A stretch of DNA of 64,000 nt. Origin: Platerodrilus igneus (Eukaryota; Arthropoda; Insecta; Coleoptera; Lycidae). A program made the translations under genes and the position numbers. Below the pieces are notes generated by a model. The model had not been told where the DNA came from. It ran no database searches and saw only the letters and a program-made list of their open reading frames with translations. The stretch covers positions 744,001-808,000 of the forward strand of contig JARFIW010001082.1 of NCBI GenBank assembly GCA_036346225.1. The letters run 5' to 3'. Shown in pieces: positions 63,694 to 64,000 of this stretch; the stretch's first letter is position 1; every line of letters begins with the position of its first letter.

Positions 63694-63698
<5 letters not shown>
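61100..63698 (-). mobile_element. BEL/Pao retrotransposon, pol region only
   Basis: Minus-strand remnant starting at the (TA)n at 63699 and ending at about 61100. Gag and protease are not found next to it. The adjoining 63740-64000 has no recognised coding sequence. It lies in the NOS intron upstream of exon a, in sense with NOS. Terminal repeats were not identified. Confidence 0.82.
61130..63698 (-). pseudogene. BEL/Pao reverse transcriptase, RNase H and integrase, degraded
   Basis: Domains in order on the minus strand. RT entry: SYYIPHHCVVKPETISTKL and VVFNASAKT. RT core: QRIVWRFSPEEPIQDF, VTYGVNCAPLFAIRAL and catalytic YIDDIASGG. RNase H: VHCFADASERDYCAVVYF and KTFVANRVSYIQ with HENPADVGSRDLL. 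Integrase: LSPFIRDGILRVGGHLAHV, HVGAHKQLIHLAKL, SPHFGGWQEAVVKSVKTLL, QIESILNSHLLTPMSSDPND and LTPGHFLTLGPLTAIPEP. The integrase catalytic core between the zinc-binding part (about 61670) and SPHFGG is largely missing, implying an internal deletion. Many frameshifts; plus-strand frames here are shadows. Confidence 0.85.

Positions 63699-63737
<39 letters not shown>
63699..63737. repeat. (TA)n microsatellite
   Basis: Pure TA run at the 5' limit of the BEL/Pao remnant. Confidence 0.94.
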
Positions 63738-63739
<2 letters not shown>

Positions 63740-63744
<5 letters not shown>

Positions 63745-64000
63745 TGCTATGAATAAACAGGAATTATCGTGTCCCGACGTTGGGCTGTCAAATATTTATG
63801 CTATGAACTCCTTCTAGGAACTAACGTGGATCTTATCTGGAACCGACCTTGTGTCGACCAATAACAATACTTGATATGATAACTCCTTCTTTGATATCAA
63901 TGGCGTATTCTACTTGACTCCTTCTCTCTTTTTAAATTATCAAATTACACTCCCACAAATTTTATCTTTTGACCTCGACTAGGTTGTATTTTGAATTATA
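63740..64000. other. No recognised feature
   Basis: Non-coding sequence to the window edge. It could be a degraded LTR because it adjoins BEL/Pao pol, but no repeat partner is present in the window. Confidence 0.5.

Noticed and set aside
59726..64000. Search for the upstream NOS oxygenase exons
   Set aside because: No haem-domain motif or calmodulin-site exon found on the minus strand; the space is BEL/Pao, SINE and tandem repeat, so those exons lie beyond the window.
1..64000. CRISPR array, operon or prokaryotic defence system
   Set aside because: Spliced eukaryotic gene and eukaryotic transposons throughout; direct repeats are microsatellites or element copies, without spacers.

Overview
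This is insect nuclear DNA: AT-rich, intron-rich and crowded with transposable elements. The only host gene I can support is a nitric oxide synthase (NOS) on the minus strand. Thirteen exons, joined with consistent phases, encode about 705 residues of the C-terminal reductase half: linker to FMN domain, autoregulatory insert, FAD domain and NADPH domain. The gene enters at 59725 and leaves past position 1. The haem/oxygenase exons (upstream, above 59725) and the last C-terminal codons are outside the window. NOS introns fall into two classes: seven of 46-65 bp and five of 4.5-17.6 kb. Introns of about 50 bp are usual in several insect orders, beetles among them, but the species cannot be fixed from this.

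The long introns are filled with old mobile elements on both strands. Intron 319-16661 holds a Tc1-like remnant, two copies of a tRNA-like SINE, a DD41D transposon sitting inside a (TA)n tract, and a SINE-tail palindrome. Intron 17325-22079 holds a dead mariner. Intron 22961-36996 holds gypsy remnants, a Penelope-like (PLE) fragment between inverted repeats, and a large head-to-head PLE inverted repeat. Intron 37150-54761 holds a RAG1/Transib-like transposase remnant split by a SINE and by a second kind of DD41D element, a non-LTR retrotransposon, a BEL/Pao gag-protease piece, a mellifera-type mariner and a second copy of the first DD41D transposon. Intron 54833-59328 holds a BEL/Pao protease scrap and a FEN/XPG-like ORF with a Cys-rich tail. 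Upstream of 59725 lie a tRNA-SINE with clear target duplications and a BEL/Pao pol on the minus strand.

No element looks fully intact. The closest is the DD41D copy at 51322-52635, which has matching TIRs, a TA duplication and all three catalytic acids, with one frameshift and one stop. I found no CRISPR, operon, rRNA gene or credible functional tRNA gene. The most unusual signals are the RAG1-like remnant with matching catalytic and zinc ligands, the Phe-to-Val change at the FMN-stacking position of NOS, the PLE inverted repeats with hammerhead-like hairpins, and the FEN-like Cys-rich ORF.
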